A DNA stretch of 64,000 bases, from positions 14,738,913-14,802,912 of the forward strand of contig ML677358.1 of assembly GCA_007922305.1 (NCBI GenBank). Reading direction: 5' to 3'. Positions 46,301-56,235 of the stretch are shown here, piece after piece (within the stretch, counting starts at the first letter, position 1; every line of letters starts with the position of its first letter). This DNA is from Dermatemys mawii (lineage: Eukaryota; Chordata; Testudines; Dermatemydidae). The position numbers and the translations under genes are program-made. The notes under the pieces are model-generated. The model saw nothing but the letters and a program-made list of their open reading frames with translations. It had not been told where the DNA came from and searched no databases.

Positions 46301-47345
46301 GCACACAGAAAATGAATTTTTCCACAGCTCTGAGTGATGTAGCTAGGCCAATCTAGTTTTTAAGTGCGGACCAGGCCTTAGTCTGCATTATTTGTGTCCA
46401 CCGGGCCCCTACGTTGCAGCACAGAAGTGAAGTGGATTAACTGCCATCAGGTCCCACTACACAAGAGGGAGAAAAGGCCATCAAGCGGATTGGGAGTGGG
46501 GTATTCCAGATGGTAGCTGAACACGAGCGAAGCCTTATTTAAGAGCTAGCTGGATCAAGGCTCCCGCAGCACATCACAGAAGGCCGCCAGAGGAGCGGAG
46601 CACATTTAAGATACTTCTCACTTCTCAGCCATCCATGAGCACAGCAACCATAGCAACCCATCCATTTAGCGCAGACCACGGGCCTTTCTGCAGGCTACAC
46701 AAACAGCAGGCGTCTCGGTCCCTCCGCATATCAAGAGATCCTGCTGGCCCCACAGCAGATTTTACAGAGAGCACAGAGCCTTGCTTTGCCTTCTCAGTGA
46801 CGAGTTGGCGCCTGCTCCCAGGATGCACCGCTGGGCCACTTGCTGCAGAATGGCACAATTCACACCTGGGAGGGGTTTCCCAGGCGGGGACTCACCCCTG
46901 GGGCATCTGTCGTCCAATGTGAGAGGGGCCACACATTGAATGTATAGTCCCAGTTTCCCACACCCCAGCGAGGGAGTGTTGCAGAGCCAGCAAGCGTACC
47001 CTGGGATGGGGAAAGAGAGGGGTGCCACTCTGCAGCACCCCCTCTAGCTGATGAAGCAGCGAGAGCACCATGCTCTTTTGGATGTGGCATCGTGGCTGCA
47101 AGGCAAGGGCCTGCCACAGGGAGGCAGCAGACTCTCCAGAAAGAGGAACACAGGTCCAGCCCCACAGCAAGGTCCAGCCCTTCCCACACAGGTCCAGCCC
47201 CACAGCAATTACCTAGAGACTTTATCCCCTGCATCTTCTCCTTTAGCCGGGTGTTCTCCTCCATCAGCCGCTCAAAGGCTGCGGCCGCCTCTTCCTGCGT
47301 CCCCCCACCAGGGTCGTAGATGCGGTAGGGTCCTTTCCCTTCCAT
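28234..47345 (-). CDS. TNIP1: TNIP1 (ABIN1), TNFAIP3-interacting protein 1, 16 coding exons
   Basis: Spliced CDS on the minus strand, from 5' to 3': 47345-47213, 45696-45574, 43672-43584, 42963-42910, 38627-38439, 37703-37609, 37437-37347, 35628-35539, 34772-34707, 34215-34084, 32959-32831, 31747-31619, 31087-30962, 30037-29957, 29426-29229, 28377-28234. The total is 1869 nt, or 622 residues (human 636), with every junction GT-AG and the frame intact. It is a cytosolic coiled-coil adaptor that binds Met1/Lys63 polyubiquitin and A20 and restrains NF-kB signalling and cell death. The N-terminus is MEGKGPYRIYDPGG. The UBAN motif at 443-462 reads IFEEDFQRERRDRERMNEEK. D447 matches the aspartate of the DF-x2-ER motif that is needed for ubiquitin binding. 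The C-terminal ~110 residues are rich in Pro and Tyr. It converges on GPX3, as in human. Confidence 0.95.
28480..28670 (+). repeat. MIR/CORE-SINE with tRNA-like promoter boxes
   Basis: TAGTGGTTAGGGTCCTGG (A-box-like) and GGTTCAATTCC (B box) precede the core TGTGTGACCTTGGGCAAGTC and GCCTCAGTTTCCCTCC. It lies in the last TNIP1 intron, antisense to the gene. Confidence 0.85.
29229..29426 (-). CDS. TNIP1: TNIP1 coding exon 15 (Pro/Tyr-rich)
   Basis: 198 nt, residues 510-575: VSGERLHQEPVPGPLG, then YRGYEDWQQIRYPPSAVPGD and HHFPP. It matches the proline-rich C-terminal region of ABIN1. Acceptor TTGCAG, donor GTGAGT. Confidence 0.94.
29957..30037 (-). CDS. TNIP1: TNIP1 coding exon 14 (second UBAN-like coil)
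   Basis: 81 nt, residues 483-509, coding LRIFRDDYQREKEEKEKLKK plus LLKQHKQ. It resembles the preceding UBAN exon at the same heptad register, 42 residues downstream. Acceptor CTCCAG, donor GTATGG. Confidence 0.9.
30962..31087 (-). CDS. TNIP1: TNIP1 coding exon 13 (UBAN ubiquitin-binding motif)
   Basis: 126 nt, residues 441-482. It carries the DF-x2-ER-x2-RE UBAN signature (residues 447-456) shared by NEMO, optineurin and the ABINs. D447 corresponds to the aspartate whose Asn substitution abolishes polyubiquitin binding in mouse ABIN1. Acceptor TGCCAG, donor GTAGGG. Confidence 0.96.
31619..31747 (-). CDS. TNIP1: TNIP1 coding exon 12
   Basis: 129 nt, residues 398-440. It opens ALEEALNVQAP, passes a Pro/Ala linker and ends RELLTQNELLKQQ, directly before the UBAN segment. 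Acceptor CCTCAG, donor GTAAGG. Confidence 0.94.
32831..32959 (-). CDS. TNIP1: TNIP1 coding exon 11
   Basis: 129 nt, residues 355-397, including QLAPVTKQREYQEKEIQRLN. Coiled coil. Acceptor TTTCAG, donor GTGGGC. Confidence 0.94.
34084..34215 (-). CDS. TNIP1: TNIP1 coding exon 10
   Basis: 132 nt, residues 311-354, including KQRDFDRKLLLAKSKIEVEE. Coiled coil. Acceptor CGGCAG, donor GTGAGT. Confidence 0.94.
34707..34772 (-). CDS. TNIP1: TNIP1 coding exon 9
   Basis: 66 nt, coding LLEVNKQWDQHFRSMKQQYE plus QK (residues 289-310), almost invariant in the family. Acceptor CCGTAG, donor GTACCT. Confidence 0.94.
35066..35332. repeat. 49-bp minisatellite in a TNIP1 intron
   Basis: Five to six tandem copies of a unit running AGCTCCGCCAGTGCACCTCA, GTCTGACCCACAGCCCC, CCGCTACCCCCC. 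One unit has lost the AGCTCCGCC part. It lies between coding exons 8 and 9. Confidence 0.9.
35539..35628 (-). CDS. TNIP1: TNIP1 coding exon 8
   Basis: 90 nt, residues 259-288, including GASEKKVKILEHQRNE. Acceptor CTTCAG, donor GTGAGC. Confidence 0.92.
36093..36107 (-). promoter_or_regulatory. CTCF-like motif (minus orientation)
   Basis: Reads ACACTAGGTGGCC on the minus strand, one mismatch from the CTCF core CCACTAGGTGGC. Occupancy is unknown. Confidence 0.35.
36217..36527. mobile_element. hAT-type nonautonomous element in a TNIP1 intron
   Basis: Terminal inverted repeats CAGGGGCCGGCAACC and GGTTGCCGACCCCTG match at 14 of 15 positions. The flanks TTCTAGTG and TTCCAGTT look like a diverged 8-bp duplication. 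The interior has imperfect tandem repeats of a GGGGCCGGCGGCTGGGACC type. Confidence 0.8.
37347..37437 (-). CDS. TNIP1: TNIP1 coding exon 7
   Basis: 91 nt, coding CENLELRKMVMMSNKVG through ESAGQQQ (to residue 258). Acceptor CGCAAAG after a pyrimidine tract, donor GTAGGA. It restores phase 0. Confidence 0.9.
37609..37703 (-). CDS. TNIP1: TNIP1 coding exon 6
   Basis: 95 nt, starting TLCEQLRNENEDLRTKLEKD and ending at codon 228 after two bases (CTT AG). It is coiled coil. Acceptor TGGCAG, donor GTGAGA. Confidence 0.93.
38439..38627 (-). CDS. TNIP1: TNIP1 coding exon 5
   Basis: 189 nt, residues 134-196. It includes NLMLHLQRLESTLSVFAEEP and HLGRMALEFNRLASKVHKNE, a highly conserved block of the family. 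Acceptor CTCCCAG, donor GTAGCA. Confidence 0.95.
39099..39115 (-). promoter_or_regulatory. CTCF-like motif (minus orientation)
   Basis: Reads GCCACTAGAGGGCACTG on the minus strand, a full match to the CTCF core consensus. It lies in the intron between TNIP1 coding exons 4 and 5. Confidence 0.5.
41356..41370 (+). promoter_or_regulatory. CTCF-like motif (plus orientation)
   Basis: GGACACTAGGGGGCA closely matches the CTCF core and faces away from the motif at 39099-39115. Confidence 0.45.
42910..42963 (-). CDS. TNIP1: TNIP1 coding exon 4
   Basis: 54 nt, coding GSSSEFEIVSAEDKSRKS (residues 116-133). It matches the SSEFE(I/V)V segment of the family. Acceptor TTCGCAG, donor GTGAGT. Confidence 0.88.
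43584..43672 (-). CDS. TNIP1: TNIP1 coding exon 3
   Basis: 89 nt between TTTTACAG and GTAAGT. It codes a Pro/Gly-rich linker (residues 86-115) ending TETQKPPST, the expected low-complexity region after the first coil. Confidence 0.88.
45001..45190 (-). repeat. Sauropsid interspersed repeat, probably a LINE/CR1 3' end
   Basis: AAGAACATAAGAACAGCCAG, then CCATCTAGCCCAGTATCCTG and GTGCCCCAGAGGGAATGAAC, a pattern common in turtle and crocodile sequence. Family assignment is from memory of the pattern. Confidence 0.6.
45574..45696 (-). CDS. TNIP1: TNIP1 coding exon 2
   Basis: 123 nt. It codes GELLEESQMEASKLRQK through FDKLPEIT, the first coiled-coil segment (residues 45-85). Acceptor ACCAG, donor GTATGA. 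Confidence 0.93.
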
Positions 47346-47383
47346 GTCTGCAGCTTAATCATCTACCTCCCAACCAGCCATCC
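47213..47383 (-). CDS. TNIP1: TNIP1 first coding exon, with 5' UTR part
   Basis: The exon opens after CCTTTCAG at 47383. Coding starts at ATG 47345-47343 in a strong context (GACATGG) and runs to 47213, before donor GTAATT. It codes MEGKGPYRIYDPGG through EKMQGIKSL plus one base. The 38-nt leader contains a short upstream ORF (47381-47355). The upstream noncoding exon(s) were not identified. Confidence 0.93.
47355..47381 (-). other. Upstream ORF in the TNIP1 5' leader
   Basis: An ATG two bases into the exon opens an 8-codon frame (MAGWEVDD) ending in TAA, 9 nt before the TNIP1 start codon. The A of this ATG is preceded by GG. It could dampen translation, but only if the transcript includes this exon edge. 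Confidence 0.55.
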
Positions 47384-49169
47384 CTGAAAGGCAACAAATC
47401 AGAAAGTCACCCTTCCCGACCTGAGCCCCTTGGAGTGCGAGAACAGCCCTGGGGTACCTCACGCCCGAGCCCAGAGCTCATCAGCATTTGGGTTCCAGCA
47501 GCTGCCAGACACAGCTATCTCCAGTCGGCCTGCAGCTTCCATAATTGCTCACAATAGCTTTATGTAACTGTCACGAGAGGTAGGTGGGTGGCTGGCTGCA
47601 TGTGTTACAATGGGGTAAGTGCACTCCCCGGACTCTCTGCAGCCATGGGTTTGAAGCCTGGTTCTGTTCAGCAACAATGAGCACACCGGTCCCCGTTGCT
47701 GGGTGCCGCTCAGCCATAGGACTCGACACCAACTGGCAGTCCCTGCTCACGGACAAAGCCTGTCTCGTCACTTCCTTTCGCCCTGTCCCCAGCATGCACA
47801 AGTGAGCCACTGGTGTTTACCACCACCTGGAAGCATCACTGGCACCACAGCAGATTCTTCTCCTGTACTCCCGTCATCTCTCATCTACAGCTAAGGGAGT
47901 GTGGGTGGATAGAGGAGACCAAGTTATTCCCCCCCAATTGCATTTACTCACATAAAGAATCTCTGCTTATTTTGGACCCCGAGCATTCTTTGTACACCTT
48001 TCCCTTACAGAGAACATCTGCAGGACGTGAGCAGAGCCAGTTCAGGACTGCTCTCTGCACCGTTTTTGCGCCAATTTAACTCGCTCAAAACCAGTATCAT
48101 TAGATCAGTGAGACACCGGTGAGCAGACCAACCCCAAGATGGTTTATTGCAATTATCTTTTGAAGCTTATGAGTGATACAAGTTAGTCCTACACACAGTT
48201 TGCACTCAGGACATTCTTTTCCCGTGATGACTGGCCCTTTGTTCCTTCCCTACCTCCCTCAAAGTCATTTCATAGTGGTCTCAATTCACTTGGTCATGCT
48301 TGCTCCTCTCCCCTTCCTTCTGGGAGCTGCTCTCCTGCTATTTGGCCACATGGTTAACACTAGAGCTGGTTAAAATATTTTTTAAGATCAGGAGAGCTGT
48401 GGAAGTTGTTTTCATCACAGTTTGACAGATCAAGTTTTGTTTTGTTTTTTAAAGAAATGTTCCAAGCATACATATATTTTTAAAGTGACATTTTCTAATA
48501 TGATTTTTTTTTTTAGTTTTGACAGGATTCCCGCCACATGACTAAATAGATCAAGTAAATCTGCCAGTGCAAACAGAACAGAGAGAAAATTGCCATACAA
48601 AACCCCCAAAATGAAAAAGTCACAAAGGGAAACCAAAAGATAAGGGGGAAAATGTCTCCATGAGAAATTTGTAAAAGACTGAGAAAGAGCAGAATGTTTA
48701 CATGCATATTTCTGTAGCCAGAAAATGGCCAAGTTTTTTAATTACAAGTAAACAAAAATGCCTCCAACCAGCTCTCAAACACACAGCTTAGTCCTGTCTG
48801 TGTTGCATGATCAAACAGTGTTGGGCTCCACCCTGTTAGATCCATCTTCTGAAATTCACTAGAATTAGATGATGACCGTGTCAACACAGAGCCACAGATC
48901 GGGCTGTGAGACATCTCAGATAAGCCCAATAGTTCATTAAACGGCATTTTCGGCCCCAGGTGCCTCCTGGATACATTAAATGGCCCAACCCAGACATATT
49001 CCCAGGTGGAAAAAACAGTCTGCGTTAAGTTAACCAGTTATACAAGAAATAAAAGGCCTGGGGAACCACAAAGTTATTTAGTGGGCCTAAATACCTAGAC
49101 GTGGCTCAGCAGCGTGCAGAGAATCAGGTAGCAGTGGGCGAGGGGGGGAGAGAGAAAATAGCTGACACC

Positions 49170-49263
49170 TACGATGACCAGACAGCAAGTGTGAAAAATC
49201 GGGGGGGGGGGGGGGGGTGTATGTAAGAAAAAGACCCCAAAATTGGGACATCTGGTCACCCTA
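49170..49263. mobile_element. Palindromic short DNA element, second copy
   Basis: Starts TACGATGACCAGACAGC and ends ATCTGGTCACCCTA, related to 8216-8340. It contains a 17-G run (49201-49217). Confidence 0.65.
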
Positions 49264-49567
49264 CTAACACCAGGACATTTATTAAGCCACCATTTTGTGG
49301 ATCTCTCTCAAAAAAATCAAAACAAAAATCACACCACTGGCTGTCTTCCTGCTGCAGTTAAATGAAACACTCCTTTAAGCCCCAGGAACACCTTTGCCAG
49401 CTGCTACATGGCATTCAAAGACTGCTAAATTACATTCAGTACTTCCGTAACTACTTTTCCAGGTAAGCAATGGCTGTAGTAGTCACCACAGGGATGTTAT
49501 GAAATTACGAATGGGGTGGAGCGGCTACCCGAGAAGCCCTGTATTACAAGTTCCACGCTAGAGCTGG

Positions 49568-49990
49568 TCAGGAATTCTTCAACCGTTTTGGTTTTTTTAT
49601 CCCCAAAATGCCAATTCATCCAAACCAAATCTGTTCACAAAACAGGGGCTGGATTCGACCAATCTCCTGACTCAAAAATCTAGGAAAAGAAAAGTTTTGA
49701 GATGGTAAAAACGTCCATTTAGACAATTTTCTAAAGAGGAAGTTTCATGTGTTTTAAACAAAATGACTTTGTTTTGAAATTTTAGTACATTTACATTAAA
49801 AAAAAAAGAAAGGAAGGAGAGCCGTTCAGAGAACAAACATCAAAACTGAAACAAGATCTTTTGATTGATCCAAATTTTTTTTTTCCCCGGCTTTCCACTG
49901 GCAAAAGTTTTCAAGATTTTGATTTTTCATCCCAGTCTGGGACAGGGAATTTTCTCGATATCTTGGATTTTTGTGGGACAAGAAAGCTCT
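49568..49990. repeat. AT-rich dispersed repeat, copy 1
   Basis: Shares GATTTTGATTTTTCA, then GGGACAGG and an ATCTTGGAT-like end, with 52605-52985. It has many T and A runs and no coding capacity. Confidence 0.6.
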
Positions 49991-50534
49991 AGTCCATGAA
50001 GCCCCTTGGCCTGAGGCACAGAGCTACTTCCAAGTGTACATAACCTGCCTGTCAGTCAGTGGGATCAGGGACTTTCCAGATGACAATTGCCACCTGACAG
50101 GATCTGCCACCAGAATAGCAATTAATTCGCTGATTGTTTGAAGATAATTATCATGACCTCACGAGGGACTTTTCCTCCAGAGCAAGGTTTAAACTGCTAG
50201 TTAGAATGCACTCGGATACTATGAAGGCACAGGTTCTGTGCACCTTCCCTTCCTTCGGTGGATGTATTTCACTAGCCAGGACTGGATTCCAACAAAGCTC
50301 CCTACAATACGATTTGTGTCCTGGGTGAGAGGCCCAGAAGAAGGTTTGCAGGTCCGGTTCCTCGGTCCCTCGGCTTACATCTCTGGAGTGCTGCAAGTGT
50401 GTTATCTTATCATGTACACCTCACAAAGGCCTCCAGTGCACTGCAGTTAACACAGGTCAAATCCCACATTCATTTCCTTAACGGGTAGCACTCGTGAAAG
50501 AGAAAGTACTGGATCCCAGTCCACAAGTACCTAC

Positions 50535-50845
50535 ACGGGGAGCAAATATTTAATAAGGGACTCTTCAGTCTAGCAGGTCCAGCACAATCCAACAGCTGGA
50601 AGCTGAAGCTAGACAAATTCAGACTGAAAATAGGTGTCAATTTTTAACAGTGAGAGAAACTGACCCTTGGGACAACTTACCAAGGATTGGGGTGGATGGC
50701 CCATCTCTGACCACTTTTAAATCGAGATGGGACGTTACTGACAGAGCTCTGCTCTAGGAATTACTGTGGAAGTTCTATGGACTGTGTTCTACAGGGGGCC
50801 AGACTAGTGGATCACACAGATTGCATGGCCAGAAGGGACCAATGA
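50535..50845 (+). mobile_element. CR1-type LINE 3' end, plus strand
   Basis: AGCTGGAAGCTGAAGCTAGA parallels GATGGAAGTTGAAGCTAGA in the CR1 at 16790, and the fragment ends with CCAGAAGGGACCAATGAG. It is a 3' fragment only. Confidence 0.75.
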
Positions 50846-52604
50846 GATAGCAGCAGTGATAGGCACTGAGCGAGCTCCCTGGCCCCTCCACAGCACACAG
50901 CTCTGCCAACGGACCGCTGTCCTGGCCAGCAGCACCTGCTGCTATCCCAGCCCTTGACCGCCCCAGAATCATGCCCAAGCACACGGGAAGCTTGCATGAG
51001 GTGCATGGATGCCCACGGCAAGGCACCAAACCTAGATGTTAAGAGGGAGTTACAACACCAAAGGGGAGAGAGAGGTGCACTCTGACGAGACCCGTCTGCA
51101 CTTAGTAGAATAGCGACCCCTGGCATCCACACACACACCCGCATTAGGAGGCTGGAGACTCAGACCAGGTGGACGCCCAGGCACAGAGTACTTCAAGGGG
51201 GTAAAACGCAGTCAGAATCGTCACTAGCTTCTCAGGTGCTGCCTGACCAAAGGCTCTGTTCCGGAGCAGGCAGGAGTAGCTGAGCCGTGGTGGTTTTAGT
51301 ACCTGCTGACTGCCCATAACGAGCGAGACAGCATCCAGCACCGGGAAGTGCTCTGCACTGTCAGATAGAGCATCCCAAAGAAGAGCTGTACCAAGAGCTA
51401 AAGAATTCCCTAAAAAGATTGCAAGCCAGCACGAAGGGACTGGAGGTCAGGCTGCCTTAGACACGCCGGGGAACTGGGAACATCTCATATGGGGTCAGGC
51501 ACTCACCACCAACCGTTCTAGCAGTTCTCCCTCGTTATCCAGGAATCAAACACTTGGTTGCAAAGCCTCATGGGACTGGGTGGTTGGGAGGACAGGTGGG
51601 TTAATGCGCGAATCTCTCAAGGGAATGAGCCAGAGAGAACCACTGTCCTAAACTAATGATTCCAGTAGCCAGAGGTTGGCTGATTGGAAAGACTTGAGCC
51701 ATCTGTAGTCTCATATGGACGGCAGCCTTTGTCTGCATAAGTCTGCTGATGGCCTGGAACAGTAGCTCCAAGCCATCCATCTCAGTCAACTCTGAAGCCT
51801 AACGAGAGCAATTCAAATGTCAAGGTTGTTACGTGTTTCCCCACCAATTAGCAGAGGTATTTAGGCCCAGCCCCGCTCACTGTGATACACACAGCGTTTC
51901 TCTGTCACACACTTGGTCCGATTCAAGGCTCTTTCTGTCACATCCACCCCCACGATGCTACTGCTGTACAAAACTCCACAGGTGTCTTTGTTAACCCATG
52001 GGGCCCTCCCACCTCCTCTGCTACAAGGTCACCAGAGGTTTTGTTCATGTTCTGAGGTAAGACCAGAAGGCACCGTGAACTTCACCGTTCCTCAGCCCTG
52101 AACTGAAGAGAAATGTGGGGGGTTGTTTTTTTTTTTAAAGCTGTCCTGGTCTTTTCATCAAGCGATGATGACTCCTCCCGAGTCATGGGACTATCAGAGA
52201 GGAGAGCACAGCAACCTCAAGAGAACCGGCGGGAAAGGACACAGTCACGCAAGGCAGACTGTGGTCACCTGCCTACCAGCTCTGTTCTCCGCCTGTTGGA
52301 GTAGAGGGTGGGGGCACAGAGACCTTTCAAAGGAGGGCTTTTATAACAACTCAGCACAAGGAGAAATGAGAGGACGGGAGTGGGTGGGGGAGAATTCAGA
52401 TTAAAGATCAAGAATGTCACATGTTTACATAGCCACACTGCAGAGTCTGGGAGAAAAATACAACCAATGAGCCATCAGTGCCAAGTCAGCAGCATTGGGT
52501 ATTAGCAAGGAGGAGACAGCTCTTGCTCTTTCGTTAAGAATAAGAGGGAAAGTCTCTCTCTCTCCCTGGTTCAGATCTCTCCCCCATGTCCAGTATGTTG
52601 CAAA

Positions 52605-52985
52605 TAGCGATAGTCAGGCATTTTCAGGCAACTGTTTTTCTGTCAGAAAACGCTGATTCGTTGAAACCAAAACCACTCAGGGAAAGGCTCATTTTCAAAA
52701 ATAAATTTAAAAGTAAATAAAAAAAATTTTAGTTGAAAAAAAATCTTCAACAATTTTTACAACTTTTTGATATGTTTCATTTTGATATTTCAGGTTGAAA
52801 TCAATTTTGTTTTGAAATTAAACTAAATTATAGTAAAAAAGCAATAAAAATTGGTCAAAATTGACCCAAATGGAATTTTTTATTTTTCAGTTTGTGAAAA
52901 TTTCCTAGATTTTGACTTTTCAACCCTATTTGGGACAGGTCTTTCTTTCAACATCTTGAATATTTTCATGAGATAGTAAAACTGG
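52605..52985. repeat. AT-rich dispersed repeat, copy 2
   Basis: Related to 49568-49990 by its 3' part (AGATTTTGACTTTTCAACCC, then GGGACAGG). Shorter related pieces may lie at 58215-58310 and 58840-58925. Confidence 0.55.
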
Positions 52986-53059
52986 TTCGGTGCTAGCCCT
53001 TGCTTAGAGCTCTTCCTCGTGTTTCAATCTACTTTAACTAGTAGGCAGCACCAAAGCAG

Positions 53060-53240
53060 ATTGAAAAAGAAGAGACAGAGGATCAGGGCTGTGAGGCAGG
53101 ACTCCCGGGTTCCCAACATATTTCTAGCATGAACTTGCTGCGAGGCCCCTTCTGGAAAATGGGGATCACACTGGCTTAGCACACATTCAGGTGTGACAGG
53201 GACTAGATAATGGCTGCTGAGCACTCTGGAAAGCATAGTG
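53060..53240 (+). repeat. Probable MIR-like SINE
   Basis: GCAGGACTCCCGGGTTCCCA resembles a tRNA-like B-box region and is followed by CTGGAAAATGGGGATCACAC from the core. Confidence 0.5.
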
Positions 53241-54647
53241 GCAATGGGTGTTAGAACAAGGATCTTCAAGACAAGGTCTCTCCAGTCTGAGGTCGGAGCC
53301 ATGTTCGATTGAGTCCCAGTCCGACACTGGACCCCATATTCCAATAATAATGCCAGGAAAAATTCCAGCGTGAGATTTTTCCAGATCTGCCATACTCAAG
53401 TGGGGAGTGCTTCCATGCAAAGTCTCTCCTGGAATCAGGCAGGTATTGGAACTTTCTTCGACTGTGATTAAAAACGTTCCAGTCGCCTAATGTGGACTAG
53501 ATGCAACCATGAAGCTCATTTGGAAGCGCAGCTGTGAACACTGGGTCCATTTCGCTAACAGTCAGTAGAGATTCTTCCTTACCTCAGGCAGCGGGGGGGC
53601 TGGGCATTTGGAGCAGGATGTCCTCAGTTCTATTCCTGCTGCTACCATCAGGCTGTGAGTGGCCATTGTGTACAGGGAGGAGCGTCACAAATCCATGGTC
53701 AGGCCCATGCCAGGAAGAGCACAACTTCCTTCCCTTCACACTTGCGCTCTCTAATTCAACACAATGAACATGGGCGAATTACGTTTACGCCTCTTCCTTG
53801 GAATTTCCATGGGGATTTAGCCTCCTCCGAAAGGGTTCTTAGAGACAGTATACAATAGAAGCCAGTCACGAGTTAACTAGGACAGTCACTAGCCTTACAC
53901 TTCTGGAGACCCATGTTCAAATCTTCCCACGGTCATGAGGACTTTGGTGACCTCCTCTTAATCACCAGTGAAAGACTGTCAGTCCTTAGCAGAGGAGGAC
54001 CACTGCAAGGTGACACTGTCCAGGACTAAAGTGCATCAGCACAGCGGGGTGGGGAAAATTTGCACGGTGTTTTCTGGAACCATAACTGGCTCAAACTAGT
54101 GCTATGTGCCCTTTGGTAGCATGGACATTAAATTCTCACTCATCCTGCCAGCTGCTCTGCAATGTGCTTCTAATTGTGATTATTTTAAGATCTGATTGGC
54201 CATGACCAGTCCCTTCCACCCCACCCTCAAAGTTATTTAAAAACCCAAGTGGCAAGAGGTTAGTTATCAGCCATCCTGTGAATATCAGCCCTTTGAAACA
54301 TAAGCACCTATTAAAAACATCTACCACCACTGAGAAATGGACACACACAACAGCCTTGTTGGTGTGACCCACCAAAAACTCCCCCTACAAGTTCAACGCC
54401 AACCCACTGACTAGCAACAAAATGCTATGTCCAGAACATTCCTCTTCTTGGCGAGGCCCATATACAGATGATGAAGCAGTACGAAGCTGCACTGGTTTGG
54501 GCTATGTTAGAAATATACCACTTTATTTAAAAAAAATAAAAATAAAAAAAAATAAAGCAGAAGCAGCTAGACAAATGGAAAAGAAAAAATATTTTCTCCT
54601 GGGCAAGAGGAGCAACTGGTATCATAGGAACTGCTTAGTGCTTAGGG

Positions 54648-55032
54648 CAGGGGTGGGCAAACTTTTTGACCTGAGGGCCACATCAGGGTTACAAAACTGT
54701 AGAGGCGGCCAGGTAGGGAAGGCTGTGCCTCCCCCAGCCTGGCTCCTGCCCCCTCCCACTTCCCGCCCCCTATCTGCCCACCCTCAGAATCCCCATCAAA
54801 CTCCCCCCACCGACTCCTTGTCCCCTCCCTGCCACCTCCCAGGACCCCTGCCCCTAACCACCTCCCCTGGACCCCATCCCCTAACTGCCCCCTTCAGAAT
54901 CTCTGACCCATCCAACCCACCCCCNNNNNNNNNNGGGGGGGAAGGCGGGAGCAGGGCCAGCAGCAGCCTCCCCAGCTGGGAGCTCAGGGGACGGGCAGGA
55001 CTGGCCCGCGGGCCGTAATTTGCCCACCCCTG
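54648..55032. mobile_element. hAT-type nonautonomous DNA transposon, inverted relative to 24791-25317, with assembly gap
   Basis: Ends CAGGGGTGGGCAAA and TTTGCCCACCCCTG are perfect inverted repeats. The flanks GCTTAGGG and GTCTAGGG look like a diverged 8-bp duplication. The C-rich interior is the reverse complement of the interior at 24791-25317. Ten N at 54925-54934 interrupt it. Confidence 0.85.
54925..54934. other. Assembly gap (10 N)
   Basis: Ten N between a C run and a G run inside the hAT element. The true length is unknown. Confidence 0.99.
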
Positions 55033-55254
55033 GTCTAGGGTCAGAGAACCCTTAGCTTTAAACCACAGTTGTTGGCATCATCTTCCTCTCCTTCCACTCG
55101 CCCTGCATTGAGAAACCATAGCACATGCAGGAGACTGAGTTAACTAGAGTAGAAGGGACAGTGCATTCACTCCCCCCACCCCCAAACACACACTGCAAAA
55201 CCTAGGCACCGGCACACACATAGAGAACAACCCTGCGAAAAACATGGACCAGGC

Positions 55255-55345
55255 CTCCAGAAATCATGAGATTGGCTCAAAAACAAACACACATTGGGCT
55301 CTTTATTTCCCTTTGGGGCGCACATTTTCTAACTTCTCGTCACAA
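55255..55345. repeat. Unclassified dispersed repeat (copy 2)
   Basis: AAATCATGAGATTGGCTCAA and GGGCTCTTTATTTCCCTTTG resemble the repeat at 2690-2945. Confidence 0.4.
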
Positions 55346-55744
55346 CCATGAGACTGGAAACTTACTTTTAGTATCAAATACAGATCTTGGCAGTAGTGTT
55401 AAGTGGTTTCAGCAGAAACTGGGGCTCCATCGTGCCGGGGGCGTTACAAGCACAGAAGAGAGACTATCCTTGCTGTAACGGGTTTACACACTAAAGACAC
55501 AGACAGGTAATGGGTAGAGGAGGCTGATACAACATACAAGCAAGTGGGAAAGACGAAGAAAGGCTCCCTGCACGCTTGTCCAACCCCCTCCCCTGTTCCC
55601 AGTCCCCTGACTGTCCCCGGCCCCCTCTGCCCCTTATCCAACCCCCCGGCCCCAGCCTTCTTACCACACCACTCAAAGCAGGGTATCTGGCGGCAGCCAC
55701 CTGGCTGGAGCGGTGATCCAGCCTGGTTAATTACACGCAAGGCT

Positions 55745-56235
55745 GCGAGTTTGTCATGGAGGTCACGGAAAGTCATGGAATCCGTGACTTTCTGCCACCT
55801 CCATCAAATTCCACAGCTGCAGCTCAGGCAGCCCTGGGGTCAGCCACACCGGCTGCCGCTGAAGCCACCCCAGGGAACGCCCGAACAGTGGCCCGAGCAG
55901 CGGCCCCAGAGGCGGCCGCACCTGCTGCTTCTCAGCAGCTGGCCCCTGGGACCACCTGAGGAGCAGCCGGTACAGCTGGCCCCTGGGGACTGTCTGAGCA
56001 ACGGCTGGTGCGGCTGGCCCCGGGGACCGCCTGAGCAGTGGTCCTGGGGTGGCCAGAGTAGTGGCTGGGGGCAGTAGCCCTGAGGCAGCCGCACCAGCGA
56101 CTACTCGGTGGCCCCAGGCAGCCAAAATTTAGTCAGGGGTGTTTATAGTAAAAGTCGTGGACAGGTCACGGGCAGAGAATTACTGTTTATTGCCCAAGAC
56201 TTGTCCATGAGTTTTACTAAAAATACCCATGACTA
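55745..56235. repeat. Dispersed repeat with GC-rich ~38-bp tandem core
   Basis: The outer parts (GTCATGGAATCCGTGACTTT on the left, AAATACCCATGACTAAATCT on the right) look like a transposon-like repeat. Within it, about 55936-56040, three imperfect ~38-bp units start GCTGGCCCC-GGGGAC. Confidence 0.6.

Larger units (their letters stand above)
42964..47212 (-). other. TNIP1: TNIP1 introns between coding exons 1 and 4
   Basis: Three introns of about 0.6, 1.9 and 1.5 kb. The middle one holds the CR1-like fragment at 45001-45190. Nothing else was classifiable. Confidence 0.75.

Noticed and set aside
54422..55018. 198-codon plus-strand open frame
   Set aside because: It crosses the N gap and the hAT element, so it is an artefact.
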